A stretch of DNA of 64,000 nucleotides from Marinicrinis sediminis. GTDB lineage: Bacteria; Bacillota; Bacilli; Paenibacillales; KCTC-33676. Shown one piece after another: positions 43,489-52,462 of the stretch (its first letter is position 1; each line of letters opens with the position of its first letter). Position numbers and translations under genes: made by a program. The notes below the pieces were generated by a model. The model searched no databases and was not told where the DNA came from. It worked only from the letters and a program-made list of their open reading frames with translations. Where the stretch lies: positions 62,001 to 126,000 of the forward strand of contig NZ_JBHUMM010000007.1 of the NCBI RefSeq assembly GCF_042685085.1, given 5' to 3'.

Positions 43489-44322
43489 CGCCTGAGGAGT
43501 TGCGGCCTGTACGGGCGCCTCTTGCACAACGGGTTGTTCTTGTGCTTTCGTTTTCTTCTTGCCGGATACATACCAGTACATGAAGCCCACAAACAGTCCG
43601 CCACCCACAATGTTGCCGAGCGTAACCGGAATCAGGTTATGGAACCAGCCAGCCATCGTAATGGTCTCCGGATGCGGAAGCATGAGAGACAGGCTAAGGA
43701 CCGTCATATTGGCAATGCTGTGCTCATAACCGGATGCGATAAAGCCGTACAGCATCCACCAGATTAAGATCAGCTTGGCGGCATCATTTTTCGTGCGCAT
43801 GGAAGTCCAGATCGCCAGACATACGAACCAGTTACAAAGAATCCCACGGAAAAACAATTCACTGAATCCCAGCTCCATTTTCATCTTCGCAACATTCATG
43901 AGCAAGTGATTCTCGGGGATGTTATTGAAGATGCCGCTGCCTACAATCAGCAGACATAGCACCAGGGCGCCCAGCAGGTTGCCTGCATAGCACCATACCC
44001 AATTATAAAGGGTATCCTTCCAGGTTGTCGCCTTGGACAAGGTACTAATGGTATAGAACATATTATTGCCGGTAAACAACTCTGAGCCGGCAAAGATGAC
44101 CAGCGTGAGGGCGACCCCGAAGGACATGCCCATCAGCATCGTCGTATAGATGGAACCGCCTGCATGCAGAATCCCGCCTACACGGAATATGAGCACGATA
44201 CCAAGTCCCACATATCCGCCAGCCAGAGCCGCAGCTACCAGATAGCGAAGCAGGCTTTCTTCCATCATTTTCTTCTTGTTCAATGCCCCTTGTGTCATCA
44301 CATCCAGGGTGTCTTTCACCAT
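43480..44322 (-). CDS. nirC: Formate/nitrite transporter (FNT) family channel
   Basis: 280-aa membrane channel with six hydrophobic segments in the FNT fold; GSELFTGNNMFYT and the half-repeat FFRGILCNWFVCLAIWTSM are family hallmarks. The ATG at 44322 lies 8 bases after AAGGAG; upstream GTG/ATG codons overlap that site. The C-terminal tail is rich in A, P, Q and V. Third gene of nirB-nirD-nirC, so nitrite is the probable substrate. Confidence 0.92.
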   Translation of the reverse strand: MVKDTLDVMTQGALNKKKMMEESLLRYLVAAALAGGYVGLGIVLIFRVGGILHAGGSIYTTMLMGMSFGVALTLVIFAGSELFTGNNMFYTISTLSKATTWKDTLYNWVWCYAGNLLGALVLCLLIVGSGIFNNIPENHLLMNVAKMKMELGFSELFFRGILCNWFVCLAIWTSMRTKNDAAKLILIWWMLYGFIASGYEHSIANMTVLSLSLMLPHPETITMAGWFHNLIPVTLGNIVGGGLFVGFMYWYVSGKKKTKAQEQPVVQEAPVQAATPQAQN

Positions 44323-44359
44323 CTCCATCACTCCTTATTCCACTCTCGTTCAAACTCGG

Positions 44360-44695
44360 TTATTCCAGTCCCAGCCAGACCTCTTCACCTTTCACATTCA
44401 GCGGGAAAACGCGAACCTGACCTTCATCAGGGGCGTACACCTTTCCCGTTTCCAGATTAATGCGCAAATCCCGGAGGGGACAATACAGATCATGTCCGCT
44501 TACGATCCCTTCTGTCAGCGTCCCGCCTTTGGGATGCGGGCTCTTGTTCTCCAGTGCATAGAGCTGTCCGTCAGAAGTATGAAAAATAGCAATTTCCTGT
44601 TCGCCTGCCCGGATAAGCTTGCCGTAATGTTTTGGAAAAGCATGCTTGCTGCCTAATGAGATATAACGCATTTGCTCGTTCACCTGTGTATTCAT
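44360..44695 (-). CDS. nirD: Nitrite reductase small subunit, Rieske-like, ligands incomplete
   Basis: 111-aa NirD-type Rieske-fold subunit of assimilatory NAD(P)H nitrite reductase. The domain aligns by eye with NasE/NirD (GKLIRAGEQEIAIFHTSDGQL, EGIVSGHDLYCPL). The Rieske ligands are partly lost: the expected C-x-H is S-P-H (NKSPHPKGG) and the expected C-P-L-H is C-P-L-R. Like some other NirD proteins it probably holds no iron-sulfur cluster and acts structurally. It begins 15 bp after nirB and is followed by the transporter gene. Confidence 0.92.
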   Translation of the reverse strand: MNTQVNEQMRYISLGSKHAFPKHYGKLIRAGEQEIAIFHTSDGQLYALENKSPHPKGGTLTEGIVSGHDLYCPLRDLRINLETGKVYAPDEGQVRVFPLNVKGEEVWLGLE

Positions 44696-44710
44696 ACTGA
44701 CGATTCCTCC

Positions 44711-47143
44711 CTACTGTTCAATGGCAATCTGAATCGGCTCATACAGCCCTGTGCGAAGCTCATCGTTGTCCAGCACTTCTCTCCAAGGATCTTGATACTG
44801 ATTGATCACGATCATCAACCGTGCTGCCAGCTCCTTGCGCTGCGTGACATCCTCTACCACCGCCTGGCGAATATCTTCCAGACCGAGGCGCTCCACCCAG
44901 TCAGAGGTACGCTCGCCGTACTTTCCAGTTTCTCTGTAATACTGAATAAACGCATCAGAAATTTCCATCAGCTCTTCATCTGTCTTCACCTTGCACAGCA
45001 GATCTGCGGCCCGCAGGCGTATGCCTCCGTTCCCGCCGGCGTACAGCTCCCAGCCGCCGTCATTCCCTACAATGCCCAAGTCCTTCGTGCCGGACTCCGC
45101 ACAGTTACGTGGACAGCCATTGACGGCCATCTTGAACTTCGCTGGCATGTATAGTCCCTGATAGCGCTTCTCCATCGCGATGCCCATCGAGATGGAATCC
45201 TGCGTGCCAAAACGGCAGAACATCGAACCTACGCACGTTTTGACCGTTCTCAAACCTTTGGCATACGCATGACCCGACGGCATATCCAGCTCTGCCCAGA
45301 TGCTCGGCAGATCTTCCTTCTTCACCCCAAGCAAATCGATGCGCTGTCCGCCTGTCACCTTGACCATCTTGACTTCGTATTTTTCCGCCACATCCGCAAT
45401 GCGCTTCAGTTCCTGCGGCGTCGTTACCCCGCCATACATTCTCGGCACGACCGCAAAGGTTCCATCCTTCTGGATATTGGCATGCAGACGCTCGTTGACA
45501 AAACGGGAATCTTTCTCGTCCTCATGCTGCTCGGGCCATAGCATACCCAGATAATAGTTCAATGCAGGACGGCATTTCGAACAGCCTTCCTCCTGCTTCC
45601 AGCCCAGCACGTTCATCACTTCCCTGACGTGCATCAGCTGTTTTTCCTTCATGGCGGCAATCACTTCATCCCGACTCAGATCCGTACAGCCGCAGATGGT
45701 TTCCTTCTGTTCACCCTGTTCATAGTTTTCTCCCAGCACATACGAGAGTATCTGCTCTACCATCGGCTTACAGCCTCCACAGCTGCGCGTCGCTCCGGTA
45801 TGAGCCTTGATCTCATCGACTGTGGTAAATCCTTCATTCTGAATGCAGCTCACGATGTTGCCCTTGGTCACTCCGTTACAGCCACATACAATCTCACTGT
45901 CATCCATAGCTTCTACCGCAATACCGGCTCCGGCAGTTTCTGTACTTCCGCCAAACCATTGCCCGTACAGCTCATCGGTCATGATTTCCTGCTTCTTCAC
46001 CGCACGATCCATCACGGCGGCGTCTGTGACATCTCCGTACAGAACTGCTCCCACGATACGATTTTGATCCAGCAGCACTTTCTTGTAGGTCTGCTTCCAG
46101 TCATCCTGACGGGTCAGCACCTGATGATGTTCTTCCTCCTGGAAGATACCAGCAGAAAACACATCGACGCCGGAAATTTTCAGCTTCGTCGATACGGTTG
46201 AACCCGTATACGGTTCCGTCTCGACACCAGCCAAGCGCTTCGCCAGCACCTGTCCCTGCTCAAACAGCGGGGCAACAAGGCCGTAGCACACACCGCGATG
46301 CTCACAGCATTCCCCTACTGCGGAAATATGCGGTACGCTCGTCTGCATGGTGTCGTCCACGATGATCCCTCTGCCCAAGGCGATGTTTGTCTCCGCTGCG
46401 ACATCCTTGTTCGGCACAATACCTGCCGCCATCACGACCAGCTGAGCCTCTAGCTCCGTGCCATCTGTAAATTTCAGTCCGCTCACCTGTCCGTCTCCGA
46501 GCAGTTCTGCGGTTTGTTTGCCCATCAGGAAGGAGATGCCCTGTCTCTCCAGTTCCAACTTCAGCATGCGTGAGGCCACACGATCGAGTTGACGCTCCAT
46601 GAGATGCTCCATCAAGTGAACGACCGTTACCTCCATGCCGAGCTGAGTGAGTCCCTTCGCTGCTTCCAAACCGAGCAGTCCGCCTCCGATAACTGCGGCC
46701 TTGCGAACCGTCCGGGAAGCCTGCATCATACTCTCGCAATCCTGAATGTCCCGGAAGCCGATGACCCCCTCTTGTTCCACGCCTGGAACCGGCAGTATAA
46801 ACGGCTTCGAACCGGTCGCAATAATGAGCTCATCATACGGGACACTAGTTCCGTCCGCAGCATATACGATCTGTTGCCCTTCATCGATACGTTGCACCGC
46901 ATTGCCGAGATACAGGCGAATACCCTGCTCTTCATACCAGCTGATCGGATTGAGAATAATATCCTCAAGCTGCTTGCTTCCCTCCAGCATATAGCTCAGC
47001 ATAATCCGGTTATAGTTGGGATGGGGCTCCTGTCCAAATACGGTAATGTCATATTCTCTGGTCAGTTTCAATATTTGTTCAATCGTGCTGATGCCTGCCA
47101 TGCCGTTGCCAATCAGAACGAGCTGTTTGCGCTTTTCCGTCAT
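44711..47143 (-). CDS. nirB: Assimilatory nitrite reductase [NAD(P)H], large subunit
   Basis: Reduces nitrite to ammonium in the cytoplasm; 810 aa from the ATG at 47143 (AAAGGAG 8 bases upstream; the GTG at 47152 overlaps that site). Order: FAD/NAD(P)H pyridine nucleotide oxidoreductase (1-400; IGNGMAGIST, VIGGGLLGLEAAKG), two BFD-like [2Fe-2S] domains (CGCNGVTKG...RSCGGCKP; CGCTDLSRD...CSKCRP), then the sulfite/nitrite reductase ferredoxin-like and siroheme domains, with [4Fe-4S]-siroheme ligands C-x5-C (TCVGSMFCRFG) and C-x3-C (NGCPRNCAE). First gene of nirBD plus FNT transporter. Confidence 0.96.
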   Translation of the reverse strand: MTEKRKQLVLIGNGMAGISTIEQILKLTREYDITVFGQEPHPNYNRIMLSYMLEGSKQLEDIILNPISWYEEQGIRLYLGNAVQRIDEGQQIVYAADGTSVPYDELIIATGSKPFILPVPGVEQEGVIGFRDIQDCESMMQASRTVRKAAVIGGGLLGLEAAKGLTQLGMEVTVVHLMEHLMERQLDRVASRMLKLELERQGISFLMGKQTAELLGDGQVSGLKFTDGTELEAQLVVMAAGIVPNKDVAAETNIALGRGIIVDDTMQTSVPHISAVGECCEHRGVCYGLVAPLFEQGQVLAKRLAGVETEPYTGSTVSTKLKISGVDVFSAGIFQEEEHHQVLTRQDDWKQTYKKVLLDQNRIVGAVLYGDVTDAAVMDRAVKKQEIMTDELYGQWFGGSTETAGAGIAVEAMDDSEIVCGCNGVTKGNIVSCIQNEGFTTVDEIKAHTGATRSCGGCKPMVEQILSYVLGENYEQGEQKETICGCTDLSRDEVIAAMKEKQLMHVREVMNVLGWKQEEGCSKCRPALNYYLGMLWPEQHEDEKDSRFVNERLHANIQKDGTFAVVPRMYGGVTTPQELKRIADVAEKYEVKMVKVTGGQRIDLLGVKKEDLPSIWAELDMPSGHAYAKGLRTVKTCVGSMFCRFGTQDSISMGIAMEKRYQGLYMPAKFKMAVNGCPRNCAESGTKDLGIVGNDGGWELYAGGNGGIRLRAADLLCKVKTDEELMEISDAFIQYYRETGKYGERTSDWVERLGLEDIRQAVVEDVTQRKELAARLMIVINQYQDPWREVLDNDELRTGLYEPIQIAIEQ

Positions 47144-47333
47144 GTGTGCCACTCCTTTTTTTCCTCATGTCTATCAGGTTGTGATGAAGGCCGATGCGTT
47201 CCGGCATATCATCTTCTGTCCCTGAAATTGATTAAACGTACAAAAAGTACTGAATGGATGTGTAGCGTTCCTGGTGCTGCTTCTTGCTTTCTTGATTTCG
47301 TAATCATTGTAAGAAAAAAGAGGGCCTCCTAAC

Positions 47334-47389
47334 GTGACAATCGTCACTCCAGGCTTCATTTTCGACCCGAAATTGTGACAATTGTGTGA
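47334..47389 (-). promoter_or_regulatory. Candidate regulator sites upstream of nirB
   Basis: GTGACAATCGTCAC (47334-47347) and TTGTGACAATTGTGTGA (47373-47389) share GTGACAAT and lie 190-245 bp before the nirB ATG. The form recalls Fnr/Rex/ResD-type redox operators, but none matches cleanly enough to name. Confidence 0.45.
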
Positions 47390-47427
47390 GAAAGATCCGC
47401 TTCGGCAGGCCGGGCGCATACCAAAAA

Positions 47428-47453
47428 AGCAGGAAAGCGACTGCTTCCCTGCT
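47428..47453 (-). terminator. Terminator of yhgE transcript
   Basis: Minus strand AGCAGGGAAGC / GCTTTCCTGCT (one mismatch) with a 4-base loop and TTTTTT. It lies 220 bp beyond the yhgE stop, after the repeat tract. Confidence 0.8.
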
Positions 47454-47464
47454 GGATCTGATTC

Positions 47465-47650
47465 CTTCTATCTCTTATTATTTACTACTATCTCCTTCTA
47501 TTTGCTTCATACCCTTCTATTTGCTTCTATTTTCTTCTATTTGCTTCTATGCCCTTCTATACCCTTCTATTTGCTTCTATACCCTTCCTTCTAACTCCAT
47601 CTATCTGTTTCTAGATACTTCTATCTCCTTCTACCTGCTTCTATCTGCTA
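47465..47650. repeat. Low-complexity tract with eleven CTTCTAT copies
   Basis: Polypyrimidine tract with about eleven copies of CTTCTAT, mostly spaced 10-12 bases (often CTTCTATTTG). It lies just after the yhgE stop codon, inside its likely 3' untranslated region. Confidence 0.85.
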
Positions 47651-47671
47651 CTACTTTCTATTCACTATGAC

Positions 47672-49693
47672 TCAGACAGCCATCGCATCCGGTTGCTGTG
47701 CCGTGTCTTGCCTCTTCGATCTGACATATATCCAGGTGAAGTACAGCCATGTAGCGGCAGACAGGACGCCTGCGTAAAGGAGCATTGTTTGGATACTGTC
47801 CCACATCTGCGCGGCATTTCCGCTTGAAATCACGGCCTTAAAACCGGTCACAGAGTAGGTCATCGGGAGCCAGGCATGGAAACCTTGCAGAAATTCCGGG
47901 ATCAACTCCAGCGGAAAGGTTCCGGCACTGGTCGTCAATTGCAGAATCAGAATCAGAATGGCAACGAAACGACCCGCATCTCCCATAACGCTGACCAGAA
48001 ATTGAATGAGTGTCATAAAGACCACGCTGGTCAGGATGGTGAAGAGGATAAAAGCTTTGGTATGATCGACTTCCAGCTTCAGCACCCACAGCAGAACGCC
48101 GTCCACGATGAGCGCCTGCGCGATGCCTACCGGAATCAGAACAGCCAGCTTGCTGACAAACCATCGCCATGCCGCAGCAGGCTGAACCGCAGGCTGCTTG
48201 ATCGGGAAGACAATCGTAAACAGCAATGCTCCTACAAACAGACCCAGAGAGATGAAATACGGCGAAAATCCGGTGCCGTAGTTCGGCACGGTCGTATATT
48301 TCTGCTCTGTAATCTGAACCGGATTGACGATCATATCATACCGTTCTTCACCCCCGCGAACAGACTGGGCGGACCGGGCACCCTCTGACAGCTCTGTACT
48401 GAATTCAGTCACTCCCTCCTGTACGGACAAGAGACCCTCTTTCAATTGCAGCGAGCCTGCCTGCAACTGCCCGGATGCTGCATGAAGATTCGAAACCCCA
48501 GACACATAAGCCTGCAACCCTTGATCAAGCTGGGCAGCACCTTGATTCAGCTCCTCGGCTCCAGCCGCAAGGCTCTCACCGCCCTGCAGCGTCTCGGCCA
48601 GCTTGACCTGAAAGGCCTCCATATTCGAAGCCAGAGTCACCGCTCCGCTTTGAACGTGCTCCGCCCCTTGCGCAATCGGTTCAGAACGCTTCATCATCGT
48701 CGCCCATTCACCATTCAACTGCTGACTGAGGGCAACAAGCTGCTGAAAGGCCGGGTCTTCATTTAATCCATTCGCTTCACCATATGCACGCCATTGTTCC
48801 GTTAACCGCTGAGCCTGCTCCTCATATTGAGCCATGGCCGCCATTTGAAGGGTCAATCCCGTCTTCAGCTCAGATGCACCCTGCTTCAGCTCGTTTCCTC
48901 CGCTCACCAGCTGTCCATGACGGTCATGCAGCCGTGCAAGGCCCTCATGCAGTCCGGCCATTCCTGACCGCAATTCACCGGTTCCCGCTGCGAGTTCCTG
49001 ACCGCCACCCAGGAGTGGAGACAAACCCAACTCGAGCTGTTCACTTCCATTCTTCAATGCTGCGGTCCCGTTCGCCAGCTCTTCAGCGCCAATGGATAAT
49101 TCGCCTACTCCTTCAGAAAGGGTGATGGCCCCTTCCGAAGCCGTCGTCAGTCCGTCAGCCAAGGCGGACACTTGCACAAATATAGCCTCGGTATAGGCGG
49201 TAGACAACTGCTCGGCCAGCTTATCCTTTAATTCTTTGACAGCCGAGCCGCCAATTTGGGCGGACAGAAAGTTATAGCTTTCATTCGGAACGAAAATCAG
49301 TTCAGCTTTCTCTGGCACATCTCCCGATATCGAGGCCGCCTGCCGGGAGAAATCGGCCGGAATGTGAATCATCATATAATAATCGTTGTTCTCCAGCCCT
49401 GCCCGGGCTTCCGATTCGGATACAAAACGCCAGTCAAACCCGGTATGGTGCTGCAAGGATTCCACGAAGCCATCTCCAAGCTGAATCGATTCCCCGTTCC
49501 ACTGGGCCCCTTCATCCTCATTGACGACTGCAACCGGCAATACATCCAGCCGGTCATACGGGTCCCAGAACGCCCATAAGAACAAAAACGTATACAAGAG
49601 TGGAACAAATAAAACGGCCATAACCGGTATCCATACTTTTCTGTTACGAAAAATGGCTTTCCATTCCGCAATGGAACTGAACGTTTTTTTCAT
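47672..49693 (-). CDS. YhgE/Pip domain membrane protein
   Basis: 673 aa. One N-terminal transmembrane helix (about 20-42) and a YhgE/Pip N-domain (45-190; YDRLDVLPVAVVNEDEGA) lead to a long extracellular region of degenerate repeats (about 190-450; recurring L..G...L..G..EL), then five C-terminal hydrophobic helices of ABC-2 permease type (about 485-655). Proteins of this family include phage-infection protein Pip and the ESX-type secretion component EsaA. A TetR-type regulator lies 195 bp upstream on the same strand and probably controls it through the shared ATTTGGTCA half-site. The role here is unknown. Confidence 0.88.
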   Translation of the reverse strand: MKKTFSSIAEWKAIFRNRKVWIPVMAVLFVPLLYTFLFLWAFWDPYDRLDVLPVAVVNEDEGAQWNGESIQLGDGFVESLQHHTGFDWRFVSESEARAGLENNDYYMMIHIPADFSRQAASISGDVPEKAELIFVPNESYNFLSAQIGGSAVKELKDKLAEQLSTAYTEAIFVQVSALADGLTTASEGAITLSEGVGELSIGAEELANGTAALKNGSEQLELGLSPLLGGGQELAAGTGELRSGMAGLHEGLARLHDRHGQLVSGGNELKQGASELKTGLTLQMAAMAQYEEQAQRLTEQWRAYGEANGLNEDPAFQQLVALSQQLNGEWATMMKRSEPIAQGAEHVQSGAVTLASNMEAFQVKLAETLQGGESLAAGAEELNQGAAQLDQGLQAYVSGVSNLHAASGQLQAGSLQLKEGLLSVQEGVTEFSTELSEGARSAQSVRGGEERYDMIVNPVQITEQKYTTVPNYGTGFSPYFISLGLFVGALLFTIVFPIKQPAVQPAAAWRWFVSKLAVLIPVGIAQALIVDGVLLWVLKLEVDHTKAFILFTILTSVVFMTLIQFLVSVMGDAGRFVAILILILQLTTSAGTFPLELIPEFLQGFHAWLPMTYSVTGFKAVISSGNAAQMWDSIQTMLLYAGVLSAATWLYFTWIYVRSKRQDTAQQPDAMAV

Positions 49694-49888
49694 GATTTCT
49701 CTCCCTTATCCTCTGTTTGATTTCTCTTTTTCTCTCTTCTCTTTTTCAATTTTTCTTTTTCTCTCTTTATTTTTCTCACCATTTCTTATTCTCTCTTGGT
49801 GAGAAGGGTTGCCAGTTCTTCATCTATGTGATCAGTCTAAATGACTGTTTTGTTCATTTGGTCAATTTTATTGAAAAAAAATGACTGC

Positions 49889-50479
49889 TTATCTCGCTGA
49901 ATCGAGGCGCAGTCCTTCACCCAAATACAGCTGAAACAGTCTCGCAATCTCTTCCTTGGACAAGGCTTCATGCTTCTTCGACCAGTCTGAGATGAACGCG
50001 ATATACAGTTTGAACATGACATAAGCGGTGATTTTCGGATCACAGGTTTTGATCTCTCGCTGTGCAATCGCGCGCTCAATTTCCCGCTCGATAAATTTGC
50101 GGATGGCTTGCTCCACTTGCTGTAGTCCTTCTTTTGCCATGGGCGTCCCCATTTCCTGAACCTCATGCGAGAGCCGTATGGTTAGTTCATGCTTATCCCG
50201 AAATTGCAGCATGCCGTACAGTACCCGATGCAGATTATCGAAAAAGGACAGCTTGCGGTCTATCAAATCCTCCGCGACGACTTTCATTTCAATAATCAGC
50301 TGTTCGATAATGGATTGAAACAGCTCTTCTTTTGTTGCAAAAAAGGTATAGATCGTCCCTTTTCCTACATTCGCAATCTTCGCCACCTGCTCCATCGTCG
50401 TCGCCTTGTATCCAAACAAGGCAAAGGACTTGAAAGCAGCCTCCATCACCCATTGCTTGCGTTCGGTCGGATTTTTCAT
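49889..50479 (-). CDS. TetR family transcriptional regulator
   Basis: 196 aa. N-terminal TetR HTH (VMEAAFKSFALFGYKATTM, then IANVGKGTIYTFFATKEELF) and a C-terminal helical effector domain. AGGGGA precedes the ATG. An inverted repeat TGACCAAAT/ATTTGGTCA lies at 50515-50545 in its own promoter region, and the half-site ATTTGGTCA recurs upstream of yhgE (49856-49864), so autoregulation and control of yhgE are likely. Confidence 0.92.
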   Translation of the reverse strand: MKNPTERKQWVMEAAFKSFALFGYKATTMEQVAKIANVGKGTIYTFFATKEELFQSIIEQLIIEMKVVAEDLIDRKLSFFDNLHRVLYGMLQFRDKHELTIRLSHEVQEMGTPMAKEGLQQVEQAIRKFIEREIERAIAQREIKTCDPKITAYVMFKLYIAFISDWSKKHEALSKEEIARLFQLYLGEGLRLDSAR

Positions 50480-50514
50480 TCTAGTTGTCCCCTAACTGTC
50501 TCCAGACCTGAATT

Positions 50515-50545
50515 TGACCAAATTCCAAATTCGGTCATTTGGTCA
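50515..50545. promoter_or_regulatory. Inverted repeat, probable TetR operator
   Basis: TGACCAAAT (50515-50523) and ATTTGGTCA (50537-50545) are perfect inverted arms with 13 bp between, 36-66 bp upstream of the tetR ATG. A further half-site ATTTGGTCA is at 49856-49864 before yhgE. Confidence 0.75.
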
Positions 50546-50662
50546 CTATTTGATTGTATGACAGAAGGATAAAAAAATCAAGCAAAGCAGACAAGTCCTG
50601 CTCCACTTGATCATAGCCTTCCCTTGATTTAGATCAAACGAACTCAGACACATGGCAACTTA

Positions 50663-52363
50663 TCAAATTCGATAGACAGCTGCCTCGTACGGCTCCAGCA
50701 TACGTGCGCTCAGATCAGCCTGTTTTGCAGCCTCAGCCTCGTCGGCATTCGTAATGAGCAATTCAGGACTTGCCTTGACCAGACCGTCCGGCAGTTGCAG
50801 CGAGACTTCACGGGCACTGAAATTCAGAATGATGAGCAGCTTTTCCTCTGCACTCGTACGGGTATAGGCATAAATGTCAGGATGCTCCTCGAGCAGCAAT
50901 TCATAACGACCATATACCCAGGCATCCGACTGCTTGCGCAGTGCAATGAGCTTCTGATAATAATAGAACACAGATGACGGGTCCTGGAGAGCCTGCTCCA
51001 CATTGATTGCACGATAATTGTCGTTAACGGCGATCCATGGTTCTCCGGTCGTAAAGCCGGCCTGAGCGGAATCATCCCATTGCATCGGGGTCCGTGCATT
51101 ATCCCGGCCTTTCACCCAGACCGCTTTCAAAATGTCCGCTTCGGACTTTCCGCGTTTTCGCTGGGCTTGATGATAATTGCGAATCTCCACGTCCCGATAA
51201 GCTGCAATGGAATCAAACTTCACATTGGTCATCCCGATTTCTTCCCCCTGATAAATAAAAGGGGTTCCTTCCAGCGTATGAATAAAGGTAGCCAGCATTT
51301 TGGCTGACTTCGTCCGGTACTCCCCTTCATCGCCAAAACGGGAAACCTGTCTCGGCTGATCGTGGTTGGACAAATAGTTGGCATTCCAGCCTTTGCCGTG
51401 CAATTCCTCCTGCCAGCGTGTCATCACCTGCTTCAGCCGCGTCAGCGGGAATGGCTTCAGGCCCCATTTCCCTTGCGACCCGCCAGGATGATCCATATTC
51501 ATATGCTCGAAATGAAAGACCATATCCAGTTCTTTGCGAGCTTCCTCCACATAGAGCAGCGCTTCTCTTGGTGACGTCCCTGGCGCTTCTCCGACGGTCA
51601 TGATGTCATAATGGCTAAACACGTTCTCATTCATTTCTCTCAACTTGTCATGCACGAGCGGCAGGTTGAGGAAGTAATAGTGTGCGGGAACCACATCCAG
51701 CTTGTCGGGATTCGGTGCGTTCGGGTAGCCCTTTGCCTTGCCGATATGGTTAATGGCATCTACCCGAAAGCCGTCAATACCCTTGTCCAGCCACCATTTG
51801 ACCATCGCATGGATTTCTTCCACGACCTTCGGGTTTTCCCAGTTTAAATCGGGCTGCTTTCTGGAAAACAGATGCAGGTAATGAGATTGGCTTGCTTCAT
51901 CCCATTCCCACACCGGTCCGCTGAAAAAGGATTCCCAGTTGTTAGGAAGTTGACCCTTCTCACCATCTTGCCAGATGTAGTAATCTCGCTTCTCACTCTC
52001 CGGTGATTGTCTGGACTCGATAAACCACGGATGCTCGTCGGAGGTATGGTTGACAACGAGATCCATAATGATCTTGAGACCGCGCTCATGGGCCTGGGCC
52101 AGCAGCTCTTCAAAATCAGCCATGGTGCCAAACTCGCGCATAATATCATAATAGTTGCGGATGTCATAGCCGTTGTCGTCGTTCGGGGAATCATAGATTG
52201 GGCAGATCCAGATGACATCCACACCAAGCTGATTCAGGTAATCCAGTTTGGAGATCACCCCCTGCAAGTCACCGATGCCGTCGCCATTGGAATCCATAAA
52301 ACTTCTCGGATAGATTTGGTATGCAACGCTTTCTTTCCACCATGTGCGTTTCATTGCTGTCAT
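50663..52363 (-). CDS. malL: GH13 alpha-glucosidase, oligo-1,6-glucosidase type
   Basis: Intracellular exo-glucosidase, 566 aa, no signal peptide. GH13 motifs: DLVVNHTSDEHPWF, nucleophile Asp in GFRVDAINHIG, acid Glu in TVGEAPG, third Asp in YLSNHDQPR. DLVVNHTS and the valine after GFR (GFRVD) favour oligo-1,6-glucosidase/isomaltase over alpha-1,4-specific enzymes. GGAGG lies about 10 bases before the ATG. It is near, but probably not co-transcribed with, the glycosyltransferase pair. It would hydrolyse isomalto-oligosaccharides left by starch breakdown. Confidence 0.9.
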   Translation of the reverse strand: MTAMKRTWWKESVAYQIYPRSFMDSNGDGIGDLQGVISKLDYLNQLGVDVIWICPIYDSPNDDNGYDIRNYYDIMREFGTMADFEELLAQAHERGLKIIMDLVVNHTSDEHPWFIESRQSPESEKRDYYIWQDGEKGQLPNNWESFFSGPVWEWDEASQSHYLHLFSRKQPDLNWENPKVVEEIHAMVKWWLDKGIDGFRVDAINHIGKAKGYPNAPNPDKLDVVPAHYYFLNLPLVHDKLREMNENVFSHYDIMTVGEAPGTSPREALLYVEEARKELDMVFHFEHMNMDHPGGSQGKWGLKPFPLTRLKQVMTRWQEELHGKGWNANYLSNHDQPRQVSRFGDEGEYRTKSAKMLATFIHTLEGTPFIYQGEEIGMTNVKFDSIAAYRDVEIRNYHQAQRKRGKSEADILKAVWVKGRDNARTPMQWDDSAQAGFTTGEPWIAVNDNYRAINVEQALQDPSSVFYYYQKLIALRKQSDAWVYGRYELLLEEHPDIYAYTRTSAEEKLLIILNFSAREVSLQLPDGLVKASPELLITNADEAEAAKQADLSARMLEPYEAAVYRI

Positions 52364-52462
52364 GTACGTTTCCTCCTGATGTGCGGTTCATTTAAGGAAA
52401 AAAAGATGGAACTGCCCGATCCCAGGCTTGTCCATCTCTTTGTCTCTTGATTTGGTTTGTCT

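Larger units (their letters stand above)
47144..47671. other. 528-bp region between nirB and yhgE: dyads, terminator, repeats
   Basis: No gene recognised. From nirB outward it contains two sequences sharing GTGACAAT (47334-47347, a perfect GTGAC-N4-GTCAC dyad, and 47373-47389), the minus-strand terminator of yhgE (47428-47453), and the CTTCTAT repeat tract (47465-47650). Confidence 0.7.

Noticed and set aside
47465..47650. CRISPR-like array
   Set aside because: The repeated unit is only 7-10 bases with no unique spacers of constant length and no cas genes.
47382..47670. Plus-strand frames rich in F, Y and L over the CTTCTAT repeats
   Set aside because: They are translations of a simple repeat, without RBS or family similarity.
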